Origin: Corynebacterium sp.
Lineage (GTDB): Bacteria; Actinomycetota; Actinomycetes; Mycobacteriales; Mycobacteriaceae
Length of the DNA: 32,058 nucleotides
Assembly (NCBI GenBank): GCA_030530985.1
Contig: JAUMTX010000017.1
Span: 16,658 to 48,715, forward strand
Reading direction: 5' to 3'
Positions 32,057-32,058 of the stretch are shown here, one piece after another (position 1 is the stretch's first letter; each line of letters begins with the position of its first letter). Under the pieces are notes generated by a model, which was given only the letters and a program-made list of their open reading frames with translations, was not told the origin of the DNA and made no database searches. Position numbers and translations under genes: made by a program.

Positions 32057-32058
32057 TC

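Overview
The window reads as a Corynebacterium chromosome, or a very close mycolic-acid actinobacterium. The species cannot be named from sequence alone. Support for the genus comes from the tRNA-Trp/secE/nusG/rplK/rplA order, a DUF3068 (PorA-family) membrane protein, tandem HtaA-like proteins behind a DtxR-type iron box, and many genes whose start codon lies 6-7 nt behind a -10 box (leaderless transcripts).

Layout. Positions 1-3121 hold the end of a tRNA-Met, tRNA-Trp, secE, nusG, rplK and rplA, with terminators and a probable L1-binding site. Positions 3186-10802 hold a secreted-protein block: two large, C-terminally membrane-anchored subtilase-like proteins flank a smaller anchored secreted protein. 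A transposase remnant (10901-11236) follows, and then the L10 leader with rplJ-rplL (to 12529). Positions 12575-13795 hold two small minus-strand genes, a membrane protein and a secreted GA-module-like protein. A gene-poor stretch precedes a secreted CAP protein (14449) and the PorA-family protein (15624). A minus-strand operon (18982-16650) encodes ribokinase and two DEDDh exonucleases. Two minus-strand lipoproteins follow (20756-19077). On the plus strand come a GH32-like protein lacking two of three catalytic acids (20988), two HtaA-like surface proteins (22531, 23744), a kinase-dehydrogenase fusion with a GntP permease for C4 sugar-acid use (25133-28668), and three tandem secreted CAP proteins (28727-31053). 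The window closes with a DoxX-like membrane protein, a small basic coiled-coil protein and a short unrecognised coding fragment.

How it fits together. The translation genes are conserved core. They are split by accessory surface genes: rplA and rplJ lie about 8.4 kb apart, and no rpoB appears in the 19.5 kb after rplL. The most unusual items are the paired subtilases with Glu in place of the catalytic His, the apparently inactive GH32 protein, the iron-box-controlled HtaA-like pair without the usual GH-type His, and a TGTTG-N6-CAACA palindrome shared by two unlinked secreted-protein genes. Domain calls come from reading motifs by eye; no database search was run.
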